Of a stretch of DNA of 64,000 nt, positions 27,075 through 35,946 are shown in pieces. A model generated the notes under the pieces. It did not search any database and was not told where the DNA came from. It saw only the letters and a program-made list of their open reading frames with translations. The stretch comes from Calditrichota bacterium (GTDB taxonomy: Bacteria > CLD3). Position 1 is the stretch's first letter. Each line of letters opens with the position of its first letter. The stretch lies in assembly GCA_008501735.1 (NCBI GenBank), contig QQUF01000045.1, forward strand, positions 229,957 through 293,956. The letters run 5' to 3'. The position numbers and the translations under genes were made by a program.

Positions 27075-27302
27075 TTATCGAGCAACTTCGTTTACGTAAG
27101 GAAGAATTGCTAAGTGTCTGTTTATTTTAACTGCTGTAACCAATTGACGTTGGTGTTTTGCACAAGTACCAGAAATCCTTCTTGGGATAATTTTTCCTTG
27201 GTCAGTTGTAAATTTACCGATTCTTTTTGAATCTTTCCAATCTACACTTACGGTTCTGTCTTCACAGAAACGACAAATTTTTCTTTTTTGTTTGATATTC
27301 AT
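27075..27302 (-). CDS. rpsR: 30S ribosomal protein bS18
   Basis: This 75-residue protein of the small-subunit platform has the conserved core DWKDSKRIGKFTTDQGKIIP and RISGTCAKHQRQLVTAVK. Cysteines at CRFC near the N-terminus plus GTC suggest a metal-binding form. GGAG lies eight bases before the start. It sits between rpsF and rplI with gaps of only a few bases to rpsF, and ssb is absent between them, as in Bacteroidota and Chlorobiota. Confidence 0.97.
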   Translation of the reverse strand: MNIKQKRKICRFCEDRTVSVDWKDSKRIGKFTTDQGKIIPRRISGTCAKHQRQLVTAVKINRHLAILPYVNEVAR

Positions 27303-27305
27303 CGG

Positions 27306-27689
27306 TTAAGCTCCTTCAGTTTCTGTTTCAGTTGCAGTTTCTTCTTGAGCTTTTTTCAATGCTTTTGCTGCTCTAGCAAGACGTGCATTTGTCATAATTT
27401 TAGTTTCAACAATTGTCAAATAACGTAAAATCATTTCGTCTAAACGATAGATTCTTTCGAGCTCAGCAATTACAGTTCCTTCTGCTTCAAACTCAACTGA
27501 AGTGTAAAAACCATACTGTTTTTTGTTAATCAAATAGGCTAATCTTTTTTTACCCCATTTGTCAATGTTAAGAATGTTAACTTCTTGACTTTTCAAGAAA
27601 TCAACAATTTTATCGACTGTATCATCGATTTTTTTGTCGTCATTCAAAGTTGAATCAACTACGAAGACTGTTTCATAACGTCTAATCAT
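27306..27689 (-). CDS. rpsF: 30S ribosomal protein bS6
   Basis: The S6 fold is recognised by RRYETVFVVDSTLN, NIDKWGKKRLAYLINKKQYG and YRLDEMILRYLTIV. It binds bS18 on the small subunit platform and is the first gene of the three-gene operon. A tail rich in alanine and glutamate (about residues 110-127) extends past the core. No strong SD sequence lies close to the ATG; a GAAGGG is 11 bases away. Confidence 0.97.
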   Translation of the reverse strand: MIRRYETVFVVDSTLNDDKKIDDTVDKIVDFLKSQEVNILNIDKWGKKRLAYLINKKQYGFYTSVEFEAEGTVIAELERIYRLDEMILRYLTIVETKIMTNARLARAAKALKKAQEETATETETEGA

Positions 27690-27732
27690 TTTTAATTTTA
27701 CCCTTCGGATAAATTAAAGGTTATTTAATTAA

Positions 27733-27753
27733 GTCTCTAAATTTTTTAGAGAC
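27733..27753 (-). terminator. Terminator-like hairpin after hppA
   Basis: GTCTCTAAA and TTTAGAGAC form a 9-bp stem with a three-base loop, followed on the minus strand by TTAATTAAAT. It separates hppA from the rpsF operon. The T-tract is imperfect. Confidence 0.5.
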
Positions 27754-27773
27754 AGGGATTCTATCTTAATTTT

Positions 27774-29945
27774 CTAACTAATCGCAATAAGTGGTGCAAT
27801 TACTAAAGCAACTACACTCATAAGTTTCAATAAAATATTCAAAGATGGTCCAGAAGTATCTTTGAAAGGGTCACCAACAGTGTCACCAACAACAGCAGCT
27901 TTGTGAGGTTCTGAACCTTTTTGGTATTTTACTCCGTCAATCTCAACACCTTCCTCAAAAGATTTTTTTGCATTATCCCAAGCTCCACCAGCATTTGATT
28001 GGAAAATCGCCATCAAGACACCACAAACTGTAACACCTGCCAAAAGTCCACCAAGAGTTTCGGGTCCAAAAACAAACCCAACAATAACAGGTGAAGCAAT
28101 TGCTAAAAGTCCTGGCATTACCATTTCTTTAATCGCAGCTTTTGTTGAGATTGCAACACATTTTGCGTATTCAGCTTTTCCATCAGCAGCATCATAAATC
28201 TTTTTCTCAGCAGCAGAAAATTTGGAAACATCACTATCGTGTTTTCTCATCACTTCTAAAGCTGCTTTAAGTTCAGGGATATTTTTAAATTGTCTTCTTA
28301 CTTCATCAATCATTGCCATTGCAGCACGACCAACTGCTCCCATTGCCATTGCAGAGAAAACGAAAGGAAGCATTCCACCAACAAAAAGCCCAGCCATTAC
28401 AGTTGGATTTGAAATGTCTATTTTAGAAATATTTGCCTGTTGCATAAAAGCTGAGAAAAGTGCCAAAGCTGTAAGAGCCGCAGAACCGATTGCAAACCCT
28501 TTTCCGATTGCAGCAGTTGTGTTTCCAACAGCATCGAGTTTGTCTGTTCTTTGTCTAACTTCTTTTGGGAGTTCAGCCATTTCAGCAATTCCACCAGCAT
28601 TGTCAGAAATTGGTCCGTAAGCATCAACAGCTAATTGGATTCCTGTATTTGCAAGCATTCCAACAGCCGCAATTCCGATTCCATAAAGTCCAGCTACTGA
28701 ATAGGCTCCAATAATTGCCGCAGCAATCAATAAAATTGGAATTGCTGTGGAAACCATTCCGACTCCCAAACCAGCAATAATGTTAGTTGCTGCTCCAGTT
28801 TTTGATTGAGCAATAATTGAATTAACAGGACCTTTTCCCATAGCACAATAATGCTCGGTAACAAGTCCAATTAAAACTCCTGCAACAAGTCCGATTACTG
28901 TCGCTCCGAAAACACCAAGTGCAGTGTAATCAGTGCCACCGAAAGTCCAAGTTTCAGGGAGAATCATTGAAATTAAACCATAAATCACTGCAATCATAAT
29001 TGCAGAAGAGCCAAATTCACCTTTGTTCAATGCCACTTGTGGATCGCCACCTTCTTTCACTGAAACCATAAAAGTTCCAATAATTGAAATGATAATTCCA
29101 GCTCCAGCAATAACCATTGGGAGAATTACAGCAGAAAGTCCACCAAATCCGTCGTTTTGTAATGCTGGAATAAATGCAGCTCCAAGAACCATCGAACCAA
29201 CAATTGAACCAACATATGATTCAAAAAGGTCAGCTCCCATTCCGGCAACATCACCAACGTTGTCTCCAACGTTGTCAGCGATTGTAGCAGGATTCAAAGG
29301 ATGATCTTCAGGAATTCCGGCTTCAACTTTTCCTACAAGGTCAGCACCAACGTCAGCAGCTTTTGTATAAATTCCGCCACCAACACGTGCAAAAAGTGCA
29401 ATCGAAGAAGCACCAAGTGAGAATCCAGAAAGAACATTTAGTACTTTTATTGTGCTCCACTCAGCACCAAACATACTTGAATAAACTAAAAATAAAGTTC
29501 CGAGTCCAATAACTCCAAGCCCAACAACAGAAAGTCCCATTACAGAACCGCCTGTAAAAGCGATATTTAAAGCAGGTGCTAAACCTGTTCTTGCAGCGTG
29601 AGTTGTTCGGTTGTTACTTTTTGTAGCAACTTGCATTCCCAAAAATCCAGCTAAACCAGAACAAAATGCTCCAACTACAAATGAAAGAGCAACTAAAGGA
29701 CTTGAGTCTGTACTACCTGCATTTGCGAATCCAAGCAAAACTGCAACTGCAATAACAAAAATTGCAAGCACTTTGTATTCAGCTTGTAAGAAAGCCATTG
29801 CACCTTCGGCAATTGCTTTTCCGATTTTCTTCATTGAGTCTGTACCTTCATCTTGCTTAGAAATCCAAGCAGATTTGGTAAAGGCGTAAAGCAAAGCGAT
29901 AACTCCTGCAACTATCACAGAAATATTGTAGCTCATTATGTCCAT
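27774..29945 (-). CDS. hppA: Membrane-bound cation-pumping pyrophosphatase
   Basis: It couples hydrolysis of pyrophosphate to H+ or Na+ export across the cytoplasmic membrane. The substrate-site motifs are intact: [20 protein letters not shown] and [19 protein letters not shown]. About 16 hydrophobic segments fill the 723 residues. The segment [10 protein letters not shown] has alanine where potassium-independent enzymes have lysine, indicating the K+-dependent subclass, which includes the Na+ pumps. The pumped ion is not settled by inspection. GGAGA lies eight bases before the start. The gene is downstream of pth in the same direction. Confidence 0.95.
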   Translation of the reverse strand: MDIMSYNISVIVAGVIALLYAFTKSAWISKQDEGTDSMKKIGKAIAEGAMAFLQAEYKVLAIFVIAVAVLLGFANAGSTDSSPLVALSFVVGAFCSGLAGFLGMQVATKSNNRTTHAARTGLAPALNIAFTGGSVMGLSVVGLGVIGLGTLFLVYSSMFGAEWSTIKVLNVLSGFSLGASSIALFARVGGGIYTKAADVGADLVGKVEAGIPEDHPLNPATIADNVGDNVGDVAGMGADLFESYVGSIVGSMVLGAAFIPALQNDGFGGLSAVILPMVIAGAGIIISIIGTFMVSVKEGGDPQVALNKGEFGSSAIMIAVIYGLISMILPETWTFGGTDYTALGVFGATVIGLVAGVLIGLVTEHYCAMGKGPVNSIIAQSKTGAATNIIAGLGVGMVSTAIPILLIAAAIIGAYSVAGLYGIGIAAVGMLANTGIQLAVDAYGPISDNAGGIAEMAELPKEVRQRTDKLDAVGNTTAAIGKGFAIGSAALTALALFSAFMQQANISKIDISNPTVMAGLFVGGMLPFVFSAMAMGAVGRAAMAMIDEVRRQFKNIPELKAALEVMRKHDSDVSKFSAAEKKIYDAADGKAEYAKCVAISTKAAIKEMVMPGLLAIASPVIVGFVFGPETLGGLLAGVTVCGVLMAIFQSNAGGAWDNAKKSFEEGVEIDGVKYQKGSEPHKAAVVGDTVGDPFKDTSGPSLNILLKLMSVVALVIAPLIAIS

Positions 29946-29961
29946 AAAATTTTCTCCGAGT

Positions 29962-30540
29962 TTAAGCTAAATCAAATGAGTTAAACTTAGTCATTAAAAT
30001 GTTAATATCTTCTTTACAAAAATCTAAAACGGCTTTAGAAGCCGTTTTTTTTATCTTTTCTAAATTTTCAGTTTCTTCTTCAGAAAATTTGCCTAAAACA
30101 AAATTTGCTAAAGAAGCAGGGTTATTTTCAACTCCAACACCAATTCTAAGTCTTGAAAATTCATTAGTATGTAAGTGTTGAATAATTGATTTTAGCCCAT
30201 TATTTCCGCCTGCTGAACCTTTTGTTCGGATTCTTAACTTACCGAAAGAAATATTTACGTCATCACAGACAACTAATAAATCTTCAACTTCAATTTTATA
30301 AAAATCCAATAATTGTCTAACAGCAAAACCACTCAAATTCATAAAAGTCAAAGGTTTTGCCAAAATAAGCTTTTGAGTTCCTAAAAAAAAACTTACCTCG
30401 TTATATTTACCTTTACCCTTTGAGAACTTCAAGTTTTCGTCAGATGCAATTAAGTCTAAAACCTCGAACCCAATATTGTGCCGAGTTTTTTTATAAGTTG
30501 CACCAGGGTTACCGAGTCCGACAATTAGTTTTGAACTCAT
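29962..30540 (-). CDS. pth: Peptidyl-tRNA hydrolase
   Basis: It recycles peptidyl-tRNAs released prematurely from ribosomes. The conserved N-terminus [20 protein letters not shown] contains the catalytic His. The Asn in FMNLSG and the acidic [19 protein letters not shown] complete the site, and GGNNGLKSI is the usual substrate loop. The length is 192 residues, normal for bacterial Pth. It is 12 bases downstream of the rplY gene, a very common pairing. Confidence 0.96.
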   Translation of the reverse strand: MSSKLIVGLGNPGATYKKTRHNIGFEVLDLIASDENLKFSKGKGKYNEVSFFLGTQKLILAKPLTFMNLSGFAVRQLLDFYKIEVEDLLVVCDDVNISFGKLRIRTKGSAGGNNGLKSIIQHLHTNEFSRLRIGVGVENNPASLANFVLGKFSEEETENLEKIKKTASKAVLDFCKEDINILMTKFNSFDLA

Positions 30541-30552
30541 AAATTTTTAAAA

Positions 30553-31170
30553 TTACTCAGTTACTTCTTCTTCTTCAACTGCAACAGCTGCTACTGGTTC
30601 GTCTGATGTTTCATCAACTTCTTCAGCATTTTTACCTTCAACTCTAATAGCAGTGATAGAACCTGGAGTTAAAATATTGATGTTTTCAAAATTCAAATCA
30701 CTTACGTGAATGGTATCGCCAATTATCAACTCAGTAACATCGAAGTTAAGCATATCAGGAATATTTTGAGGTAAACAAGAAACTTTTAAGTCTCTTAACG
30801 GGTGGTATAAATTACCTCCCATTTTTTGCCCTGCAGAAACTCCAGAGATATGAAGAGGAACTTTAATAGTTACTTCTTTATCCAGTTTAACAACTTGGAA
30901 ATCAATGTGAATTGGTAAATCTTTTACACCATCATATTGAATATGACGAATAATTGTATGAATTTCTCTACCGTCATTTGTTTCAAGTTTAACCATTGTA
31001 TGGCTTCTGTTCATTAATGCATCAAATTCTCTAGCGTTAACATAGAATGATTCAGGTTCTGTATGATTGCTATAACAGACAACAGGAATTTTTCCTTCTC
31101 TACGTGCTTGTCGAGCAGCACCTTTACCTACAACATTTTTTACATCAGCTTTTAAAAGAGCTTCAGACAT
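30553..31170 (-). CDS. rplY: 50S ribosomal protein bL25, CTC type
   Basis: It binds 5S rRNA. The N-terminal 5S-binding domain (GKGAARQARREGKIPVVCY) is followed by the TL5/CTC C-terminal domain (VPLHISGVSAGQKMGGNLYH) and an acidic tail (VAVEEEEVTE), giving 205 residues, the long general-stress form. AGGAGATATAAA before the ATG is a good SD. It lies between prs and pth, the same order as in many bacteria. Confidence 0.95.
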   Translation of the reverse strand: MSEALLKADVKNVVGKGAARQARREGKIPVVCYSNHTEPESFYVNAREFDALMNRSHTMVKLETNDGREIHTIIRHIQYDGVKDLPIHIDFQVVKLDKEVTIKVPLHISGVSAGQKMGGNLYHPLRDLKVSCLPQNIPDMLNFDVTELIIGDTIHVSDLNFENINILTPGSITAIRVEGKNAEEVDETSDEPVAAVAVEEEEVTE

Positions 31171-31196
31171 TTTATATCTCCTAAATTTTTAATTTT

Positions 31197-32144
31197 TTAT
31201 TTATCATCTTCTGTGAACAAAGAACTAACTGATTCGCCTGTTGCAATATTCTTCACTGCATTAGCAAAAAGTTTAGTTGTTGTTGTTACTTCTATTTTAT
31301 TTCCAGATCGAGCAATTTTATCACCCAATGGAATTGTATCACTTACAAAGATTTTTTCGATTACAGAGTCTCTTAATTTTTCAACGGCATCTGCGGAAAA
31401 AAGTGGGTGTGAACAAGCAGCAAAAATATTTTTAGCACCATTCTTCTTAAGTGCTTCTGCAGCTTTAACAACTGTTCCACCAGTGTCAATTATGTCGTCA
31501 ACAAGAATTACATTTTTGCCTTCGATGTTTCCGATAATATTCATAATGTCAACTTTGTTCTTATCTGGGCGTCTTTTATCAATAATTGCTAAATCCGCTT
31601 TAAGTTTTTTGGAATACGCTCTTGCCATCTTTACACCACCAACATCAGGCGAAACAACAACCAAATCAGTAATTCCAATATCTCTAATTTTATCAGCTAA
31701 AATCATTGAATAGTAAATGTGGTCAACTGGAATATTAAAAAAACCTTGAATCTGTGAAACGTGTAAATCCATAGTGAGAACTCTACTCGCTCCAGCCGAC
31801 TCTAACATATCAGCAATTAATCTTGCCGTAATGGCAACTCTTGGTTCATCTTTTCTATCTTGTCTTGCATACCCATAATAAGGAATGACAACAGTAATTT
31901 TCCAAGCCGAAGCTCGTTTAGCTGCATCAATCATTATAAGTAATTCGAGTAAATTTTCTGCAGGAGGAAATGTTGGCTGGATCAAAAAGACATGTTTCAG
32001 TCTAACATTATCTACAAATTTGACCCAAATTTCACCATCTTTAAAGCGGTTTATTTCTGTTCTTCCTAAAGGAATGTTTGAATGCTCAGAAACTTTTCTT
32101 GCAAATTCTGGGTGAGCAGTACCTGAAAAGATTATTGATTCCAT
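31197..32144 (-). CDS. prs: Ribose-phosphate pyrophosphokinase (PRPP synthase)
   Basis: It makes phosphoribosyl pyrophosphate from ribose 5-phosphate and ATP for nucleotide, His and Trp synthesis. Family motifs are intact: FKDGEIWVKF, YYGYARQDRKDEPRVAITA (ATP-binding flexible loop), MDLHVSQIQGFF, VVSPDVGGVKMA and the PRPP loop VDDIIDTGGTVV. The length is 315 residues, standard for class I enzymes. It follows ispE and tRNA-Gln. Confidence 0.97.
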   Translation of the reverse strand: MESIIFSGTAHPEFARKVSEHSNIPLGRTEINRFKDGEIWVKFVDNVRLKHVFLIQPTFPPAENLLELLIMIDAAKRASAWKITVVIPYYGYARQDRKDEPRVAITARLIADMLESAGASRVLTMDLHVSQIQGFFNIPVDHIYYSMILADKIRDIGITDLVVVSPDVGGVKMARAYSKKLKADLAIIDKRRPDKNKVDIMNIIGNIEGKNVILVDDIIDTGGTVVKAAEALKKNGAKNIFAACSHPLFSADAVEKLRDSVIEKIFVSDTIPLGDKIARSGNKIEVTTTTKLFANAVKNIATGESVSSLFTEDDK

Positions 32145-32210
32145 CGTTAAATATTCAAATCGATTTTAAATTTAGAATAATTTCTATACCAAGTATTTGT
32201 AAATAAAGAA

Positions 32211-32239
32211 AAACCTTCACCATAAGCGGTGAAGGTTTT
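32211..32239 (-). terminator. Rho-independent terminator downstream of tRNA-Gln
   Basis: AAACCTTCACC and GGTGAAGGTTT form an 11-bp stem with a six- to seven-base loop, followed on the minus strand by T-rich sequence. It lies eight bases beyond the tRNA 3' end and should end the ispE-tRNA transcript before prs. Confidence 0.8.
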
Positions 32240-32246
32240 AAAAAAA

Positions 32247-32317
32247 CTAGCCGGCAAGGATTCGAACCTTGATTCCTGAGACCAAAACCCAGTGTCCTGC
32301 CATTGGACGACCAGCTA
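32247..32317 (-). tRNA. tRNA-Gln (anticodon TTG)
   Basis: Read on the minus strand, the 7-bp acceptor stem pairs TAGCTGG with CCGGCTA. The D arm is GTCC-AATGGCA-GGAC, the anticodon arm CTGGG-TTTTGGT-CTCAG with anticodon TTG, the variable loop only four bases (GAAT), and the T arm CAAGG-TTCGAAT-CCTTG. The discriminator is G and CCA is not encoded. It sits between ispE and prs, the same place as in many Gram-negative genomes. Confidence 0.95.
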
Positions 32318-32331
32318 AGAAAACTTAATGC

Positions 32332-33165
32332 TCAAATTGGTTTCGCAAAAAAAACCAAATTTTTTTGCTCAAACATTTTTTTCAGTTTAATTTCATCTAA
32401 TTCTTTAAAAATTCCGAAAACACAAGAACCACTTCCAGACATTAAAGACTTAATTGAACCAGACTGATTTAATTTGTCTTTCACCTCTCGGATTTGACCG
32501 TATTTCTTGAAGACAACGTCCTCAAAGTCATTTTTGAGATTTGGAATTAACTCATTCCAAAAACTGCTTTCCGATTGAAGAGTGCCAAATTTATTAAAGG
32601 AAGATTTGATTGTCAAGTTAATTTTTAAATTAGAATAAGCCCACGCAGAAGAGACCAAAATTTTGGGAAAAACAAGACAGATTTTATAGTCTTTTGGCAA
32701 TTCAATTTTCTCTAATTTATCCCCAATGCCGTAAGCAAATGCACTTTTTCCTTTTAAAAAGAATGGAACATCTGCACCTAATCCAGAAGCAATATTCAAA
32801 ATATCCTTATCAGAAATTTCTAATTTATAAATTTCACAAACTGCTTTTAGTATTGTAGCAGCATTGCTACTTCCACCACCAAGTCCAGCTCCAATTGGTA
32901 TTTTCTTTTCAAGTCTGATTTTAACAGGAAAGTTTGTACCAAAAAAGTTCTCAAGTTTCCTCAAAGCCTTAATGCATAAATTTGTTTCATTATTCTTTAG
33001 CTCTAGAATATTTGATTCGAATTCAACTTCCTCAGATTTTTCAACCCAAATTGAATCTGAAAGCGAAACCTCTTGAAATATAGTTTCTAAATTGTGATAA
33101 CCATCAGGCCTCTTTCCAACAATTTTAAGACCAAGATTTATTTTTGCATTTGAAGTGTAAAGCAA
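32332..33165 (-). CDS. ispE: 4-diphosphocytidyl-2-C-methyl-D-erythritol kinase
   Basis: This GHMP kinase phosphorylates CDP-methylerythritol in the MEP route to isoprenoids. NAKINLGLKIVGKRPDGYHN at the N-terminus and the ATP loop PIGAGLGGGSSNAA are diagnostic; LGADVPFFL and LMSGSGSCVFGIF follow. I chose the TTG at 33165 as start: AAGGAA lies a few bases before it and the product then begins LYTSNAKINL, like known IspE. The GTG at 33198 lies inside the terminator hairpin of the upstream gene and adds 11 atypical residues. The mevalonate enzyme HMG-CoA reductase is also encoded in this window. Confidence 0.92.
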   Translation of the reverse strand: MLYTSNAKINLGLKIVGKRPDGYHNLETIFQEVSLSDSIWVEKSEEVEFESNILELKNNETNLCIKALRKLENFFGTNFPVKIRLEKKIPIGAGLGGGSSNAATILKAVCEIYKLEISDKDILNIASGLGADVPFFLKGKSAFAYGIGDKLEKIELPKDYKICLVFPKILVSSAWAYSNLKINLTIKSSFNKFGTLQSESSFWNELIPNLKNDFEDVVFKKYGQIREVKDKLNQSGSIKSLMSGSGSCVFGIFKELDEIKLKKMFEQKNLVFFAKPI

Positions 33166-33184
33166 GTCTAATTCCTTTTTAAAA

Positions 33185-33218
33185 CGAAAAAAGTCCACTT
33201 GTAAACAAGTGAACTTTT
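33185..33218 (-). terminator. Rho-independent terminator after the COX24-like gene
   Basis: On the minus strand AAAAGTTCACTTG and CAAGTGGACTTTT form a 13-bp stem (one G-T pair) with loop TTTA, ending in a T-run. It starts 11 bases after the small gene's stop codon and lies just upstream of the ispE SD, so ispE needs read-through or its own promoter. Confidence 0.8.
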
Positions 33219-33228
33219 CTGTGAAAAA

Positions 33229-33321
33229 TTATTTTTTCTTTTTATGACGATTTTTGCGTAGTCTTTTTTTGCGTTTGTGAGTCGCAATTTTATGACGTTT
33301 TCTTTTTTTACCGCAAGGCAT
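33229..33321 (-). CDS. Tiny very basic AURKAIP1/COX24-like protein (30 residues)
   Basis: The frame begins ATG CCT TGC GGT with GGAGG four bases before it. It encodes MPCGKKRKRHKIATHKRKK followed by RLRKNRHKKKK; 21 of 30 residues are Lys, Arg or His. The pattern matches the small proteins annotated as AURKAIP1/COX24-domain in Bacteroidota (typical start MPSGKKRKRHK). Related short proteins of this class are ribosome components in other bacteria and in mitochondria, so a ribosomal role is likely but inferred. It lies between HU and ispE and has its own strong terminator. Confidence 0.85.
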   Translation of the reverse strand: MPCGKKRKRHKIATHKRKKRLRKNRHKKKK

Positions 33322-33350
33322 CTTGCCTCCATTAATTTAGAAATTATACT

Positions 33351-33632
33351 TTAAACTAACTTATTTATGTATTCTTCAATTCTTGGTGAAAATCTAAGTT
33401 TTGGAACTTTTTTTGATGTTTGATGTATCCTCTCACCCGTTTTTGGATTTCTTACAATTCTTGCTTCCTGCTTTTTGAGGTAAAAAGTGCCAAAACCTCT
33501 AAGTTCTAATTTTTCTTCTTCAATCAAACAATCCACAATTTTATCCAAGAAACCGTCAATCACAAGCTCAGTTTCTTTGTGAGTCATTCCGAGTTGGTTA
33601 GCAATTTCTTTTGCAATTTCTGCTCTTGTCAT
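33351..33632 (-). CDS. HU/IHF-family DNA-binding protein
   Basis: This 93-residue histone-like protein bends DNA as a dimer. It starts MTRAEIAKEIANQLGMTHKE, has the core LELRGFGTFYLKKQEARIVR, and the DNA-binding arm RNPKTGERIHQTSKKVPKL. The GERIH arm with its proline resembles both HU and IHF; the exact type cannot be assigned. It begins one base after the sppA stop codon, so translation is probably coupled. Confidence 0.94.
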   Translation of the reverse strand: MTRAEIAKEIANQLGMTHKETELVIDGFLDKIVDCLIEEEKLELRGFGTFYLKKQEARIVRNPKTGERIHQTSKKVPKLRFSPRIEEYINKLV

Positions 33633-33633
33633 C

Positions 33634-34530
33634 TTAAAAGCTCATTTTGTATTGTAAAACAGGGTAAGTTGTTGCTTTTACTAAAAATTTGTCAACCAAA
33701 ACAGAGACATCTTCTGTCAAAAAATCCCAAATTGAAATTTTTTCAGGGTCTTTGTATTCGTATAAATTTGGTTCACCAATAATACCAGAAATTTCTGCTG
33801 CGTAACTAATTGCATCTTCAAAGTTTCCGAGTTCGTCAACAAAGCCGATTTCTTTTGCTTGTCTTCCAGTAAAAACTCCACCGTCTGCGTAAATCTTAAC
33901 TTGTTCGATTGACATTTCACGCCCGTCTGCAATTGCTTGAACAAATTGGTCATAAGAATCCATAATTAAATTTTGGATTTGCAAACTATCTTGTCTTGTC
34001 ATTTTTCTAACTGGGGAACCTGAATCTTTAAATTTTCCACTTTTCAAAATATTAAATTTTATGCCTAACTTTTCGTCCCAAAATTTTTCAGTATAAGGAA
34101 ATTCGGCTATTACTCCAATACTTCCTGTAATTGTTCCAGGGTTTGCAAAAATTTTATTTGAAGCAGCGGCAACGTAGTAACCTCCAGAAGCTGCAACACT
34201 TCCCATTGAGACAATAATTGGTTTGCCTTCTCTGGCTTTCAAAACTTCGGAATAAATTTCTTGAGAAGCTCCAACTCCTCCACCAGGGCTATCAATCCGC
34301 AAAACAATTGCTTTGATTGAGTTGTCTCTTCTAAGTTTAGAAATTTGCTTGTTAATTGGAGCAGAATTAAAGATTCCACCGAAAATTTTTATAACGCCTA
34401 TCTTATCGCCAACAGAGAAAGAAGTTATTCCTGAACTTGTCTCATCGGTTGAAATTAGTAGCGAAGAGAAGAACAAAAGTCCAACTGAAACCAATGTAAT
34501 TCCGATTATCCAATCAGATTTTTTTGCCAT
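33634..34530 (-). CDS. sppA: Signal peptide peptidase SppA, single-domain type
   Basis: This membrane-anchored serine protease degrades signal peptides after cleavage. An N-terminal membrane segment (DWIIGITLVSVGLLFFSSLL) is followed by the Clp-like fold. The nucleophile is Ser115 in GSVAASGGYYVA and the general base is Lys163 in NILKSGKFKDSGSP. LRIDSPGGGVGAS and GTITGSIGVIAEF are family signatures. At 298 residues it is the short form as in Bacillus, not the double-domain E. coli form. It is followed by the HU-like gene with a one-base gap. Confidence 0.93.
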   Translation of the reverse strand: MAKKSDWIIGITLVSVGLLFFSSLLISTDETSSGITSFSVGDKIGVIKIFGGIFNSAPINKQISKLRRDNSIKAIVLRIDSPGGGVGASQEIYSEVLKAREGKPIIVSMGSVAASGGYYVAAASNKIFANPGTITGSIGVIAEFPYTEKFWDEKLGIKFNILKSGKFKDSGSPVRKMTRQDSLQIQNLIMDSYDQFVQAIADGREMSIEQVKIYADGGVFTGRQAKEIGFVDELGNFEDAISYAAEISGIIGEPNLYEYKDPEKISIWDFLTEDVSVLVDKFLVKATTYPVLQYKMSF

Positions 34531-34599
34531 TTTACCTCAATAGTTAAAAGCCTAAAAAGATAATTCTTTCGGTGTTTAAAGTCAAATTAATTAAATGCT

Positions 34600-35907
34600 T
34601 TAGAACTCAATTTCATTTAAGGCTTCACGAAGTTTAGGCATTACTTCATTAATGTCTTTTATAGAAACAGAACCAACAGAAAATCTGAACCAACCAATTT
34701 TATCACTACCGAAAGCATAAAAAGGTATCGCAGCCAAACCAGTTCTTTCTAATAAGTACTTTCTTGCCTCTTCATTGTCTGTCAGAACTCTACCACTTTT
34801 GGTAGTTTTTCCAACAATCCCGAAATAGACCGAAAGATAAATTGCTCCCATTGGTTCAATAGCATCAATTGGAAATCCTTCATCTTTCATACCATTCAAG
34901 TGTTTATAAATAAGTTCTAACCTTGCGTGAACCCCATTATTAAACTCTTTTTGGTGTTTCACGACTTCGGTTTCGTTATTTAAGAATTCAGCAACTCCAA
35001 CTTGTTCTGCTCTTGGAGCCCAGCAACCAGAATGACCAAAAGAAGAAACCATTTTGGCAGCAATATCAGGAGGTGCAGCAGCCCAACCAACTCTTAATCC
35101 AGTTCCTGCGTAAGACTTTGAAACTCCGTCAATTAAAACTGTAAAAGGAGCTAATTCTGGTCTCAAGTCAACAGGTGAATAATGTTCAAAATCTCCGAAA
35201 GTTATCTGCCAATAAATTTGGTCATAAGCTATGTAAAGCGGTTTTTGTTCAGGTGAACGCCTTTGGTTTTCTTCCAAAACCATATCGCAAATCCCTTCTA
35301 AAGCCTCTTTGGAAAATACTGTTCCAGAAGGATTTAGAGGCGAGTTTAGGACAATCAAAGTTGCATCTTTAATATGTGGTTGAATTGCTTCTTTGGTTGG
35401 CAAAAATCTTGTTTCTCTATCTGCCTGAATCGCAATTCCGTTAGCACTAAAAAGGTGAACGTAGTAATGATTGTTCCACGAAGGAACTGCGTAAATCACT
35501 TTATCTCCAGGGTCAACGACTGCACGGTAAAGTGAATAAAGTAAAGGTCTTGCACCACTTGCAATAACAAAAGAATCTAACGGAAAATCCATTCCAAACT
35601 TCCTGCTGTACATACTTTGAACAGCTTTACGAAGTGAAAGAACTCCTTTCCCTGGAGGATAATGAGTTTCACCGTCATCAATTGCTTTTTTAATTTTCTC
35701 TTGTAAAAATTTTGGAATTCTGAATTGAGCAGGCATAAAATCGCCAACTGTAAAATCATAAACAGTTTCACCTTGAGCTTTCAATTCTTGTACTTCCGTT
35801 GCGATTCGTAAAATTTGAGGTCCAAATTCTGCTTGAGCAATTACAGCATAACGATTCTTGTTAATCTCATAATTGTAAAATTTTTGAATATCAATATTTG
35901 AAGACAT
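34600..35907 (-). CDS. Class I/II pyridoxal-phosphate aminotransferase
   Basis: The 435-residue enzyme has the aspartate-aminotransferase fold. Motifs are VYDFTVGDFMPAQF, GETHYPPGKGVLSLRKAV, SGARPLLYSLYRAVVDPGD, NSPLNPSGTVFS and the PLP lysine in LIDGVSKSYAGTGLRVGW. The substrate arginine is in GWFRFSVGS. Aspartate, aromatic amino acids or another substrate are all possible; inspection cannot decide. It stands between sppA and dcd with short gaps. Confidence 0.88.
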   Translation of the reverse strand: MSSNIDIQKFYNYEINKNRYAVIAQAEFGPQILRIATEVQELKAQGETVYDFTVGDFMPAQFRIPKFLQEKIKKAIDDGETHYPPGKGVLSLRKAVQSMYSRKFGMDFPLDSFVIASGARPLLYSLYRAVVDPGDKVIYAVPSWNNHYYVHLFSANGIAIQADRETRFLPTKEAIQPHIKDATLIVLNSPLNPSGTVFSKEALEGICDMVLEENQRRSPEQKPLYIAYDQIYWQITFGDFEHYSPVDLRPELAPFTVLIDGVSKSYAGTGLRVGWAAAPPDIAAKMVSSFGHSGCWAPRAEQVGVAEFLNNETEVVKHQKEFNNGVHARLELIYKHLNGMKDEGFPIDAIEPMGAIYLSVYFGIVGKTTKSGRVLTDNEEARKYLLERTGLAAIPFYAFGSDKIGWFRFSVGSVSIKDINEVMPKLREALNEIEF

Positions 35908-35946
35908 TTAACACCTAAAAAGTTTTATTCATTTTTGAGCAAAAAA

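Noticed and set aside
28222-29889. Several plus-strand frames inside hppA
   Set aside because: They mirror the coding bias of a well-conserved pyrophosphatase on the other strand and resemble no protein family.
33166-33198. GTG at 33198 as the ispE start
   Set aside because: It lies within the terminator stem of the upstream gene and adds residues not typical of IspE; the TTG at 33165 has a better SD.
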